From Acidobacteria subdivision 13 bacterium RH2 MAG17b (GTDB lineage Bacteria > Acidobacteriota > Terriglobia > UBA7540): a stretch of 64,000 nt of DNA. The translations under genes and the position numbers were made by a program. This document shows positions 45,806 through 55,018 of the stretch, in pieces. Below the pieces are notes generated by a model. It ran no database searches and had not been told where the DNA came from. It saw only the letters and a program-made list of their open reading frames with translations. Positions within the stretch are counted from its first letter, which is position 1; each line of letters starts with the position of its first letter. Where the stretch lies: positions 1 through 64,000 of the forward strand of contig NFUN01000019.1 of assembly GCA_002197525.1 (NCBI GenBank), read 5' to 3'.

Positions 45806-47215
45806 TTGAGCGATAAACCGGCTCACATTCTGGTGGTGGATGACGAGCCCAGCATGTTGCGCTATTTGCAAACGCTGCTCGAGGTGGATTCATATGACGT
45901 GACCGCCGTACAAAGCGGCATCGAGGCGGTGAAGCGGTTGCAGAACGGCCACGCACCGGACCTCGTGCTGCTCGATCTCCTGATGCCGGGGCTCGACGGC
46001 CTGCAAACACTCGAGCAAATGCGGCAAGCGCGCCCGAACCTGAGAGTGGTGATGCTTTCCTGTGTCACCGACACGCGCAAAGTTGCGCAGGCAATCAAGC
46101 TGGGAGCGCAGGATTACCTGACCAAGCCGTTCCAGAAGGCGGAGCTCGATGCGGTGCTGAATCATTGTCTCGGCGACCGCATGGGACCAGGTGGCGCAGA
46201 GGACGCCGTCGGTGAAGTGGAAGAGCTGAGCGACGATCAGTTTTTCGTAGCAGCCAGCCCGGCGATGCGCAAGATTCGCGCCCAAGTGGCGCAAGTGGCC
46301 GGCGTGGACGTTCCAGTCCTGATGCTTGGCGAAAGCGGCACCGGCAAGGAAGTGGTCGCACGCCTCATCCACAAGCTGTCGCCGCGGTCAGACCGCACGC
46401 TATTGAAGGTGAACTGCGCGGCGCTGCCTGCGGATTTGCTGGAAAGCGAGTTGTTCGGTTATGAGCCGGGAGCCTTCACCGGCGCCACGCGCTCGAAACC
46501 GGGCAAGTTTGAGTTGTGCGACAAGGGTACTATCCTGCTCGATGAAATCGGCGAAATGGCGCCCGCGCTGCAGGCCAAACTGCTTCACGTTTTGCAGGAT
46601 CAACAGTTCTCGCGCCTGGGCAGCCGTTCCATGGTTAAGGTGGATGTCCGCATCCTCGCGGCGACCAACATCAACATTGACGAGGCAATCTCTTCCAAGA
46701 AGTTTCGCGAGGACCTCTATTACCGCCTGAACGCCTTCACCATCGTTTTGCCGCCGCTGCGCGAGCGCAAGGAAGAAATCCCCTTGCTGCTCCGCCATTT
46801 CATTGGGCTGTTCGCCACAAGGTACGCTAGAGCGCCACTCCCCGTTTCACCGGCGCTCGTGGAAACGTGCCTGAATTATCGATGGCCCGGCAATTTGCGC
46901 GAGCTGGAAAACTTCGTCAAGCGCTATCTGATTTTGGGCGATGAGGCCCTGGTTCTGAGCGAGTTGGAAGCGAAGAGGGAAGGACGGCCGTCTTTTGACG
47001 AAACCGCTCCGGAACCTGAAACTCCCAAGGACCATGAGAAGTCTTCGGACCTCAAGTCTCTTGTTCGCAGCAGCAAGGACGAAGTCGAGTGCGAAGCGAT
47101 ATCCCGCACGCTGAAACAGACCAAGTGGAACCGCAAGGAAGCCGCCCGCTTGCTGAACATCAGCTACAAGGCCCTTCTATACAAAATCCGCCAATATAAC
47201 TTGGACCGCAGCTAA
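45806..47215 (+). CDS. NtrC-type sigma54 response regulator
   Basis: 469 residues from a TTG start with GGAG about 9 bases upstream. A receiver domain (D57 in LVLLDLLMP), an AAA+ domain (Walker A GESGTGKE near 174, sigma54-contact loop GAFTGA, Walker B-region TILLDEIGEM), and a C-terminal Fis-type helix-turn-helix (NRKEAARLLNISYKALLYKI). It would activate sigma54 promoters when phosphorylated by the upstream kinase. The stop codon lies inside a 6-base direct repeat (GCTAAG) that borders the following repeat element. Regulators of this kind control PEP-CTERM/exopolysaccharide genes in some bacteria, but no sigma54 site was found in front of either PEP-CTERM gene here. Confidence 0.9.
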   Translation: MSDKPAHILVVDDEPSMLRYLQTLLEVDSYDVTAVQSGIEAVKRLQNGHAPDLVLLDLLMPGLDGLQTLEQMRQARPNLRVVMLSCVTDTRKVAQAIKLGAQDYLTKPFQKAELDAVLNHCLGDRMGPGGAEDAVGEVEELSDDQFFVAASPAMRKIRAQVAQVAGVDVPVLMLGESGTGKEVVARLIHKLSPRSDRTLLKVNCAALPADLLESELFGYEPGAFTGATRSKPGKFELCDKGTILLDEIGEMAPALQAKLLHVLQDQQFSRLGSRSMVKVDVRILAATNINIDEAISSKKFREDLYYRLNAFTIVLPPLRERKEEIPLLLRHFIGLFATRYARAPLPVSPALVETCLNYRWPGNLRELENFVKRYLILGDEALVLSELEAKREGRPSFDETAPEPETPKDHEKSSDLKSLVRSSKDEVECEAISRTLKQTKWNRKEAARLLNISYKALLYKIRQYNLDRS

Positions 47216-48456
47216 GTGCTGCTGTTTGGAATTACGGCGCCGTATTCTTTGTGCCAGTAACCCCTCACCCGTCCCGCGACGCGGTCCGCCCTCTCCCTGC
47301 GGGAGAGGGTGGCGCGGAGCGCCGGGTGAGGGGAAATACGTAACCGTAATTCCGAACAGCAGCAGCTAAGGTCGCAAACGCCGGTTTGAAAACGCCCGTT
47401 CCCCTCGCACCTTGCCTCTTCACTTGTTTGTTGATGCTCCCGTCACCTTCTTTATTCACACCTTTCTCCGTAGCGCAAGCAGCGCCCTATGTCGAAAAGT
47501 CTTAGCTATTTCGCATGCAATATCCATAAAGTAAAAACGACACAGTATGGGAAAAATTTTCCGGCTGCGCAGATTGATAGCAGGCAGATTTGGCAGATAC
47601 AGCCAGCGGGCAACAGAAGCTAGGCGCTGCGTAACCAACTTTTCCTGCAATAGGTTAGCTCTCAAGTTGGTTCAATTTCATGCTCTGGTTGGATACGCGA
47701 ATCTTATGGCGCAGCAATTGCTCCAGTGGTTGGGGCTTGGCAGCCCTTTTGGCTAAACTTGCGCAGGTTTTGCGTCAAGCTCCGCGAAACTTTCTTGAGT
47801 TGTGGGCTTGTCCATTGAGTGCGATTTGCGGATTCAAGGGGCTGGAAACAAGCTGATGACGCCACCGGCGGACATGATGGGAAACGAGGAGACCTGGGCA
47901 AGCACTACCGCAACGCCTTCAGTCGCTATGTCTAAATTGGTGAGTTGGCATGAAGTCGCGAAAGAATTCGCCGGGCTTGTGTTTACTAGCGACGAACCGG
48001 TCACATGCCGCCACCAGGAATGAATTACGAGCCGTTTGACTAATGTGTGCGTTGTTGAACACCTACGTGTCTAATTTTGACCAGACGGCTCAAGTCTGAC
48101 CTGTTAACTTCTTTAAGGAGCCTGATTCTCTGGAGCGTGCATCGACAGCTACCTAGAATTCAAAAATGGGAATCACGCAGGAAAGTAACGAAATCGATCA
48201 AGAAAGATGACGGTAAAGCATTTTGCCGCAAGCGGGCAACGAAAGCGAAGAGACGGTTTTTCCACTTAGCTGAACGGATTTTGATCTGCAATCCGTTCGG
48301 ATCACTTACTTGGTCTAACCTAATCGCAACTGATTTACAGCTTTAACAAATAAACTTAACTGTCAGGGATTCGACAATCGCTAAACGGTTTACCTTTCGA
48401 CCGCAATCGTACGAACGAGAAGACTAGTGAGCTTAATCCAAAGGAGAAACAGTGTT
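47216..48456. other. 1.2-kb gene-free, lower-G+C interval
   Basis: After the element ending at 47364 the sequence becomes visibly richer in A and T than its neighbours and has no protein-like frame longer than about 90 codons. GAACGGATT/AATCCGTTC (48272-48280/48290-48298) forms a 9-bp hairpin. The last part must carry the promoter of the second PEP-CTERM gene, but no clear one was found. The stretch may be a decayed gene or foreign DNA. Confidence 0.45.
47217..47364. mobile_element. 148-bp MITE-like element at a stop codon
   Basis: The ends are GCTGCTGTTTGGAATTACG on the left and the complement of GCTGCTGTTCGGAATTACG on the right. GCTAAG occurs directly outside both ends (47211-47216, 47365-47370), and the left copy contains the TAA of the response regulator. 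The core is a CCCTCACCC...GGGTGAGGGG hairpin like that at 20951-21020. Confidence 0.7.
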
Positions 48457-49125
48457 ATGAGAAAGTCTTTAAGACTTCTGGCTGTCGTGGTTGGTATTAG
48501 CGCAATGACGGTCATCGGAGCCGGGCTGGCAAAAGCTACTAACGTCACATTTAACTTTGGGGCGTGCCCCAGCAGCTCAGTAAGCGCCTGCCCTGGTAAT
48601 TTTGGGACGAACACTGCAACCTTTACGACCAGCGGACTGAGCGTCGTAGCGTTGGGTTTCGGCTCTTCCGGCACGTCAACCCCAGTCAACCTGTTTTTGA
48701 AGGCTGGTGGGGGTGCTGAAAACGGCTTGGGCTTGAACGGAACGTCCGATAATGAGATCAATGCGGGTCAGTATATTTACCTGGATATGTCCAATCTCGT
48801 GTCGAACGGCCTCTTTAGCGGAGTCGTTGGCTTTGGGAGCGTGCAGTCTGGAGAGGTTGCCAGCGTCTGCACAACGGCCGCGGTAGGGACGCCTGGAAGC
48901 ACCTGCGTGAGCGTCACCGACTCTGGCTCGAGCATGGGTTCGGCAAACATCACCTGGAGCGCAGCAGATCCCATACTGAGCATCACGGCGACGTCTGGAA
49001 ACGTGCTGCTGGCTAATATTGGTGTATCGACGGTTCCGGAGCCGGCTTCGCTCGCGCTGTTTGGGACCGGCTTGTTCGGCCTCGGTTATCTACTCCGGCG
49101 CAAAAAGCTCCTCGCGCGGCGTTAG
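48457..49125 (+). CDS. PEP-CTERM sorting-domain protein
   Basis: 222 residues. Signal peptide to about residue 28 (AKA), a Gly/Ser/Thr/Val-rich, low-charge middle expected to be beta-structured, and the C-terminal signal TVPEPASLALFGTGLFGLGYLLRRKKL, which here is quoted only by its parts: VPEP, a membrane helix, and RRKK. Exosortase would cut it at the outer face. AAGGAG lies 10 bases before the ATG. It is monocistronic, with a strong terminator 25 bp after the stop. It is unrelated in sequence to the PEP-CTERM protein at 37405. Confidence 0.85.
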   Translation: MRKSLRLLAVVVGISAMTVIGAGLAKATNVTFNFGACPSSSVSACPGNFGTNTATFTTSGLSVVALGFGSSGTSTPVNLFLKAGGGAENGLGLNGTSDNEINAGQYIYLDMSNLVSNGLFSGVVGFGSVQSGEVASVCTTAAVGTPGSTCVSVTDSGSSMGSANITWSAADPILSITATSGNVLLANIGVSTVPEPASLALFGTGLFGLGYLLRRKKLLARR

Positions 49126-49149
49126 CTTCCTATTTCCGCAGGACATCCA

Positions 49150-49184
49150 AACCCCGCAGGCTTTGTCTGCGGGGTTTTCCTTTT
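49150..49184 (+). terminator. Rho-independent terminator after the PEP-CTERM gene
   Basis: AACCCCGCAG (49150-49159) pairs with CTGCGGGGTT (49167-49176) over 10 bp with a 7-base loop, followed by TTCCTTTT. Confidence 0.85.
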
Positions 49185-49244
49185 CCAAAGCCGCCTTCCC
49201 ACCGCAGTTCGCAGGTCCAGTTGCCGCTTGATGACCGGGCAGGA

Positions 49245-50480
49245 TTAGTCCGCCTGCATGAAATCGCGGCTATGGCGTTCCCGGCCCAGGGAGATCACCA
49301 CGATCGAGCTCATAATCACGACCATCTCAAAACCGCCGAGCGCCCAAGCGTAGCCCACGCGATCGCGCAGGGCGTATAAAAACGTGTTCGTGAATGCTGC
49401 AAATAAAATCGCCATTTGATAGGCCATGCCGGGCAGCAAGCTGCGGGCGGAGGCCGGAGCAAGCTCGGTGAGATGTGCAGGTATCACGCCCCATGCCCCC
49501 TGAATGCCCACCTGCATCAGGAACGCGCCCAATGTGAGCATCGCAACCGAATGGCCAAAGGCCCACAGAGGAATGACAAGCAAGGAAAGCGCCAGCGCCG
49601 ATTGCATTCCGATGCGGCGGCCGGCTCTCTGGGAAAACTCTCCAAAGATGATTCCGCCGAGCAGGGCGCCGCCGTTGTAGAGCATGGCGATGGAGGCGGC
49701 GGAGCGCGGCGCAACATGATGCGCGGACATCAGAAAGTCCGGGTAAAGGTCCTGCGTGCCGTGCGAGCAGAACATCATGAGGATCAGGAGCATGACCAAA
49801 TATGCGAATTCTTTCGAGTGCTCCCCGAGCGTGCGCAGGATGGCGCCGGCGCTCGCAGCCCGGTGCACGCGCCATGCTTCAGGCTCCGGCATTTTGTAGG
49901 ATACGTATAGCGCCAGGAGCGCGGGCGCGACTCCCGCAAAAAACATCGCTCGCCAGCCCCAAACCGGCAGGATGAAGCGCGCCGCCACCGCAGCCATCAG
50001 GTACCCTGCGGCATACCCAGCCTGCAAGATGCCGGATATCAGCCCTCGCCACCGGCTGGGCACGGTTTCCATGGCGAGCGAAGCGCCCACTCCCCACTCG
50101 CCTCCCATGCCGATCCCGAACAGCGCGCGCAAAATCAAAAAGACGGTGAAACTCGGCGCAAAGCCGCAAGCTACTTCCAAGACTGTAAAGCAGACGATGT
50201 TTCCGATCAGCGAGAGGCGGCGGCCGTAACGGTCCGAAAAAAGCCCAAAGATGAATGCGCCAATGGGGCGCGTGGCGAGCGTGGCAGTCAGAGTCCAGAT
50301 GATGTCGGCCTTGCTGACTCCGAATTGCGCGGCGAGGTGGCCGACCAGGAAGACGACAACGAAAAAATCGAAGGCGTCAATCGACCAGCCGAGGAATCCG
50401 GCAGAAGCGCCCATCCACCGGCTCAACCCGCGCGGCGACCTGCGATTCCGGGCGATGTTGACATCGGCGCTATCCGGCAT
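49245..50480 (-). CDS. MFS transporter, SHS (lactate/sialate) family
   Basis: 411 residues from 50480 and 12 membrane helices. Major-facilitator motif A is GLFSDRYGRR between helices 2 and 3; GIGMGGEWGVGASLAMETVP and SRWRGLISG are characteristic of the sialate:H+ symporter family that also takes lactate and pyruvate. It would import a monocarboxylate or sialate with protons. It is a close paralogue of the next gene upstream, with identical length. An in-frame start at 50519 would add 13 basic residues. Confidence 0.85.
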   Translation of the reverse strand: MPDSADVNIARNRRSPRGLSRWMGASAGFLGWSIDAFDFFVVVFLVGHLAAQFGVSKADIIWTLTATLATRPIGAFIFGLFSDRYGRRLSLIGNIVCFTVLEVACGFAPSFTVFLILRALFGIGMGGEWGVGASLAMETVPSRWRGLISGILQAGYAAGYLMAAVAARFILPVWGWRAMFFAGVAPALLALYVSYKMPEPEAWRVHRAASAGAILRTLGEHSKEFAYLVMLLILMMFCSHGTQDLYPDFLMSAHHVAPRSAASIAMLYNGGALLGGIIFGEFSQRAGRRIGMQSALALSLLVIPLWAFGHSVAMLTLGAFLMQVGIQGAWGVIPAHLTELAPASARSLLPGMAYQMAILFAAFTNTFLYALRDRVGYAWALGGFEMVVIMSSIVVISLGRERHSRDFMQAD

Positions 50481-50636
50481 GCGCCTCCGCGAGCGATTTG
50501 GCCGCCGGACGCGCTGCACTCAGCGCTCCTGCTGCGGCGCGCGCAGGAAAGGAAAGAAGGGAGCGCCTACGCGTGAGTACAGCCGCCATATTTTGTATTG
50601 TCCGGTAGTGCGGTTTTCGCTTGATGATCGGGCCGG

Positions 50637-51872
50637 TTAGTCCGCCAGCATGAAATCACGACTATGGCGTTCGCGGCCAAGCGAGACTACTATGATCGTG
50701 GCCACGATGACCACAAGTTCGAAGCCTCCGATCGCCCACGAGTAGCCCACGCGGTTACGCAAGGCATACTCGAACGTATTGGTGGGAGCGGCGATCAGGA
50801 TTCCCAATTGGTAGGCCATGCCAGGCAGCAAACTGCGCGCCGCCGGTGGAGCGAGTTCAGTGAGGTGGGCAGGGATCACGCCCCAAGCCCCCTGAATGCC
50901 CATTTGCATCAGGAACGCGCCCAAGACCAGCATCGTCACGCTGTGACCGAAAGCCCACAAGGGGATAACGAGCAAGGAAAGCCCCAGCGCACAGTCCATC
51001 CCGATACGCCGCCCGGCGCGCTGGGAAAGCTCTCCGAAGATGATCGCGCCACATATGGCGCCGATATTGTACAGGATCGCAATCAGCTCGACGGAGTGGA
51101 CCACAACATGATGCGCGGTCTCGAGAAAGTCCGGGTAAAGGTCCTGCGTGCCGTGCGAGCAGAACATCATGAGGGTCATCAGCAGAACGAGATACGCAAA
51201 CGCCTTCAGGTTACCGGTGATCGTGCGCAGGATCGCGCCACTGCTTTCCGCACGATGCACCTTCCACGCCTCCGGCTCCGGCATCTTGTAGCATACGTAG
51301 AGCGCCACGAGCGCTGGTATGGCGCCAGCAAAAAACATGGCTCGCCAACCCCAAGCGGGCAGGATGAACCGCGCTGCGACAGCGGCCAGCAGATAGCCGA
51401 CCGAGTATCCGCACTGTAGAACGCCGGATAACAGCCCTCGCCAGCGGCTGGGCACGGTTTCCATGGCCAGCGAAGTGCCTACGCCCCACTCGCCGCCCAT
51501 GCCGATGCCGAACAGCGCACGCAGGACCAAAAAAGCCATGTAGCTCGGCGCGAGTCCACAAAGTATTTGCAGTACGGTGAAGCAGACGATGTTTCCGATC
51601 AGCGCCCAGCGCCGGCCGTAACGATCCCCGAAAAGCCCAAAAAAGAACGCGCCGACGGGGCGGAAGGCAAGCGTGGCCGTGAGAGTCCAGACAATCGCCG
51701 CTTTGCTGACCTCAAATTGCGTGGCGAGGCGGGAGATCAGGAAGACAACGACAAAGAAATTGAACGCGTCGAGCGACCAACCCAGGAAGCCCGCCGAAAT
51801 CCCCATCCAATTGCTCTGGCCGCGCGGCGCGCCGGGCCTCGGAGCGGTTTTGACATCAACGTTATTTGCCAT
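50637..51872 (-). CDS. MFS transporter, SHS family (tandem paralogue)
   Basis: 411 residues and 12 helices, very similar to the protein at 49245-50480 along the whole length: GLFGDRYGRR motif A, GIGMGGEWGVGTSLAMETVP, the same FCSHGTQDLYPDF loop and the same end (SLGRERHSRDFM followed by Ala-Asp). The pair is a tandem duplication with a gap of 156 bp. GGAG lies 5 bases before the ATG. Small differences in the substrate half (for example TIVVVS versus SIVVIS near the end) do not reveal a changed substrate. Confidence 0.85.
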   Translation of the reverse strand: MANNVDVKTAPRPGAPRGQSNWMGISAGFLGWSLDAFNFFVVVFLISRLATQFEVSKAAIVWTLTATLAFRPVGAFFFGLFGDRYGRRWALIGNIVCFTVLQILCGLAPSYMAFLVLRALFGIGMGGEWGVGTSLAMETVPSRWRGLLSGVLQCGYSVGYLLAAVAARFILPAWGWRAMFFAGAIPALVALYVCYKMPEPEAWKVHRAESSGAILRTITGNLKAFAYLVLLMTLMMFCSHGTQDLYPDFLETAHHVVVHSVELIAILYNIGAICGAIIFGELSQRAGRRIGMDCALGLSLLVIPLWAFGHSVTMLVLGAFLMQMGIQGAWGVIPAHLTELAPPAARSLLPGMAYQLGILIAAPTNTFEYALRNRVGYSWAIGGFELVVIVATIIVVSLGRERHSRDFMLAD

Positions 51873-53302
51873 GGGTCTCCAGGGGCGCATCGTTCGCGCA
51901 AGCGCAAAATGTTACATCCGGCATTGGGTCTCGAACATCAAGGCAAAAGGACCGCGAAAGATGAAGCCGAGTCTAACCGAATTCGGGAGGAATATACAAG
52001 AGCAAGCACGGCGGTAGGGGTAAATTTACTGTCGTGGTGCGCCAGGCCGGAGGGCCCGTGCGCCGGGTGGCGCATACATCGCGCTTGTCGCGATGTGTGC
52101 GGCTATGAGAGGCAGCGAACAGCGTTAGTGGGGCGAGCGTCCTTCAGCAAAATCTGGGCGTGATTCAAGGCCGATTTTTCAGGCGGGCTATTCTCTAGAT
52201 CGTACGCATGGCATACCACGCCCTGTAGCGTCACCCGCCGGATCATATTTGCGCATGACCTCAAATCCGTATCATTTGGGCAAAATTCCGGCGAAGCCAC
52301 CGCAAAATCACCGTATCCTATTGAATATAAGCGTGATAAATCCAAACATCCGAGAATTCCATGTATTTTATTTATTATCAATAGGTTACGAGGAAATTGA
52401 GCGTTAGCGCGGTGGGTTCGTTTGGGTTCGTTCCAAAGTTTTGTCTTTATTTTCATATACTTATGGGTTCGTTGGGTCAAACAATCCTTTTTGTTTTTTC
52501 GCCCTTTTCTTCTCTCCAACCGCGTCCCTGGCTGCTGAACCTGCGGTTTTCCCATCATCTCGGCCTGTGATGCCCTCGCCACCCGCTTCTCTTTCCTCAA
52601 CGCCTTCGGCCTCGCCTGCCACGCCCGGCAACTCATGGTTCCATTCCTCAATCATGACGCCTCCGTTTTCTTGGGTGCAGCCTCTGACGGCAAGTCGTGC
52701 TTGCCGAAGCGCCGGAAAAAGCCGTCGCCCTGAGCGGAGCGAAGGGCCTGCTCTTCCACTGTAGCGGCGCTGTCCTCAGCGCCGAAAGACGCCGGTGGGG
52801 ACACCGGCGCTACAAAAAAGCCGTCACTATGATTTGTAATTCTCAATAGCAGGAGTGCGCGCGCTTGATTATGGGTTGTGGTCCGGTCCATGAAGAGGAA
52901 GGCCTCGGGGCCTTCGCACGGCGAGGGGTGAAACTACTAGGCTATCATACTGGTAAGTACGGGCAGGGTCAAGGGATTTGTGGGATGGGGCCTGTCTCTA
53001 TCGCACACATCACGGAAGACGCGATGTCTGCGCCACGCCGGGAAGAGTAACGAATCCATGTTTCGCTACGTGTTCCATCAGCCAGACGACACAAATCGAG
53101 AACTGCTCCTGACGGTCATGGCGTTTAATGTTCCAAGACTAACGACTCCGTCAAGTCCCGGGGATTCTCGTCAGAGCCATGTCGTCGTGAGATAATCTCC
53201 CTTATCATCTTGGCTTCTGAACATAAATATAACGATACCAATGCTGGTCCTGAACATCGACGGATTGGCTTTGCGCGCAGAGTGCGATACGATCCTTCGC
53301 AA
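51873..53302. other. 1.4-kb gene-free interval
   Basis: Frames here translate into repeat-like or low-quality sequence. Pieces of the CAGACATCG repeat occur near 52065 and 53010, and the TATTGAG/GTGACG element at 52759-52849. The stretch 52300-52500 is A+T-rich. An in-frame TTG at 53210 could extend the HNH gene into the last 93 bases. It probably separates core DNA from an acquired gene. Confidence 0.5.
52759..52849. repeat. TATTGAG...GTGACG repeat element, left end lost
   Basis: CTGTAGCGGCGCTG and GGCGCTAC enclose GGCGCTG/CAGCGCC and CGCCGG hairpins. The right end, GCCGTCACTATGATTTGTAA followed by TTCTCAATAG, matches the terminal repeat of 58710-58836 and the left end at 33628. The left terminal repeat is absent. 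Confidence 0.6.
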
Positions 53303-54343
53303 ATGGACACCTCAAAGCATCCAGCGGAAGATGTTTTTGACAAGCGATCTTTCGACCGAAAGCATTGTTTCTTGTGCGGCGTCAAGCTCGGTGCGAGGAA
53401 CACCACACGAGAGCATATTTTCCCGAAGTTCGTGCTGCGCGAATTTAAGCTGTGGGAACAAAAACTCACATTGATAAATGGCACCGAAATATTCTACCGA
53501 AAGGTGGTTATCCCTTGCTGCCGCCGGTGCAATAATGACCACATCGGTCGGCTAGACAATCGGATAGCAAGCTTTCTCAAAGGAGGATTCGGCACATTCA
53601 AGAAAATCGACGAGCCTTCCCTGTTTCAGTGGCTATCAAGAATTCTCTATAGCATCCTGTACCTTGAGCTCATCACCCCGCGAGACCCACGGTTCAAGCG
53701 AAGGAAGATACTCAAGAGGGAATTTTTCAAAACGCTGCAGACTGTGCATCTGTTCCTAAACTCCGTTCGCATTCCCACAAAGTTTCACCGGCCATATCCA
53801 TGGTCAGTGTTTCTTTTCAAGACGCAGAAGCACGCGAATCCAGCATTCAATTTTGATTTCAAGGACAATCCTCTCTTGCTGACCGTAGCGATTCGTATGA
53901 ACGATGTGGGTGTCGTGGCTGCGCTTCAGGATAATGGCGCGGTGCGGATGCTCGGGCAGAGGGTCGTCGGTATTCGGACTACCCGGAAAGTTGTTCTGCA
54001 TCCTATTCAGTTTAGCGAAATTGCTGCGCGGACTTTTTACCTTGCGAGCCTGTTAAACCGAGTACCGAAGTACGTTTCATTCTTTTCCTCGGACAGACCA
54101 ATGGAAGTCGTATCACTGCCAATGCAGGGGTTTTCGGCGAAACCTATCTTCGATCCCTGGGTCATTGAAAATTATGCACGCGTCCTAAGCTGGTCGTGCC
54201 ACCTGCCCTACGAGCGACTCTACCATCCGGGCAAGGGGGTAATGACCTTTCTCCATGATGAGAAAGGAAGGCCCAAGCGCATACCGTTTGATGGATCTGT
54301 ACTAGTCGTAGGCGATCTATCTCGGCCAATTGTACCGGAATGA
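53303..54343 (+). CDS. HNH-type nuclease-like protein, probably acquired
   Basis: 346 residues. CFLCG (about 22-26), TREHIFPKF (about 36-44) and CCRRCNNDHIG (about 71-81) are the two zinc Cys pairs and the His of an HNH/McrA-like nuclease fold; the last 250 residues are unrecognised. Codon use is more A/T-rich than neighbours and the gene is flanked by long gene-free DNA, which suggests transfer. HNH proteins of this layout occur in defence islands, but no partner is here. The start is unsure: no ribosome site precedes 53303, and TTG 53210 is an alternative. Confidence 0.6.
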   Translation: MDTSKHPAEDVFDKRSFDRKHCFLCGVKLGARNTTREHIFPKFVLREFKLWEQKLTLINGTEIFYRKVVIPCCRRCNNDHIGRLDNRIASFLKGGFGTFKKIDEPSLFQWLSRILYSILYLELITPRDPRFKRRKILKREFFKTLQTVHLFLNSVRIPTKFHRPYPWSVFLFKTQKHANPAFNFDFKDNPLLLTVAIRMNDVGVVAALQDNGAVRMLGQRVVGIRTTRKVVLHPIQFSEIAARTFYLASLLNRVPKYVSFFSSDRPMEVVSLPMQGFSAKPIFDPWVIENYARVLSWSCHLPYERLYHPGKGVMTFLHDEKGRPKRIPFDGSVLVVGDLSRPIVPE

Positions 54344-55018
54344 GGGAACCCTAGCCCGAAAAATTCATGTTCTTTAAAGACACGAAAAACCTCCTGTGGT
54401 ACAAACACGTTGTTGAGACGATGTTTGAAAGGCCAAAGGAGGCTTTGCTTGGCTGACGATCACAACACAGCGTTTCCTGTTTCCCGATATTTTTCCAAGG
54501 CCCGCCGGGTGGCGCATCGATCTGTGATGTCTGCGGCTTGCAGCGGTAGAATCTCTCCATGTCCCGGTTGCGCCACTACTTTGTCTGTGCCAGCAAAAAC
54601 GGTCAGAAATAACGCTGACCGTGGTCTCACCCGTACAAGCCCACGGCACACAAACCGTGCCGTGGCTACACCACCTGCGCAAGCCCGCGAAGCGGACGAT
54701 AGATTCTAGCCCAGGGCGCGAGCCCTGGGACGCCGGGCGTTTGAATCATAAGCCCCAGAGGGGCGAAAGAGTTGTAGGCGTTGGTAGAAAAGCTCGACCG
54801 GAAAACCTAAACCCACGGCTTACGCCGTGGGCTAATGTCATACGCCCGCGGCAGCGGGCTCACCCCCTCATGCCGACCGCCGGCCTTTATTTTTCAATAG
54901 CCTCGGCGCTCATAGAGCGCCGCACCAGCAAACTGACCCATTACCCGCTGCCGTGAGAAGACGCAATCCGCGGCTATGCGGGGATATAATAAGTTATGAT
55001 TGGGTGCTGAAGAACTCA
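54344..55018. other. Repeat-filled gap before the ThiF-like gene
   Basis: No gene is seen. It holds hairpins CCCAGGGC-GCGA-GCCCTGGG (54710-54729) and CCCACGGC-TTAC-GCCGTGGG (54812-54831) and the half element at 54877-54952. TATAAT at 54985-54990 is a good -10 for the ThiF-like gene, but no matching -35 is visible. Confidence 0.5.
54877..54952. repeat. Right half of a GGTARTGGGTCAG element
   Basis: It ends GCACCAGCAAACTGACCC then ATTACC, identical to the right end of the element at 3174-3279. The interior (GGCCTTTATTTTTCAATAGC and on to GAGCGCCGCACCA) is identical to that of the element at 45648-45768. The left terminal repeat is missing. It is a hybrid linking two element families. Confidence 0.65.

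Noticed and set aside
47941-47960. Possible sigma54 site (TTGGCATGAAGTCGCG) before the second PEP-CTERM gene
   Set aside because: The -12 GC is one base out of register and the site is 500 bp from the start codon.
52103-52651. 182-codon minus-strand reading frame
   Set aside because: The sequence is repeat-like and basic with no domain, and an overlapping frame looks equally good; probably not a gene.
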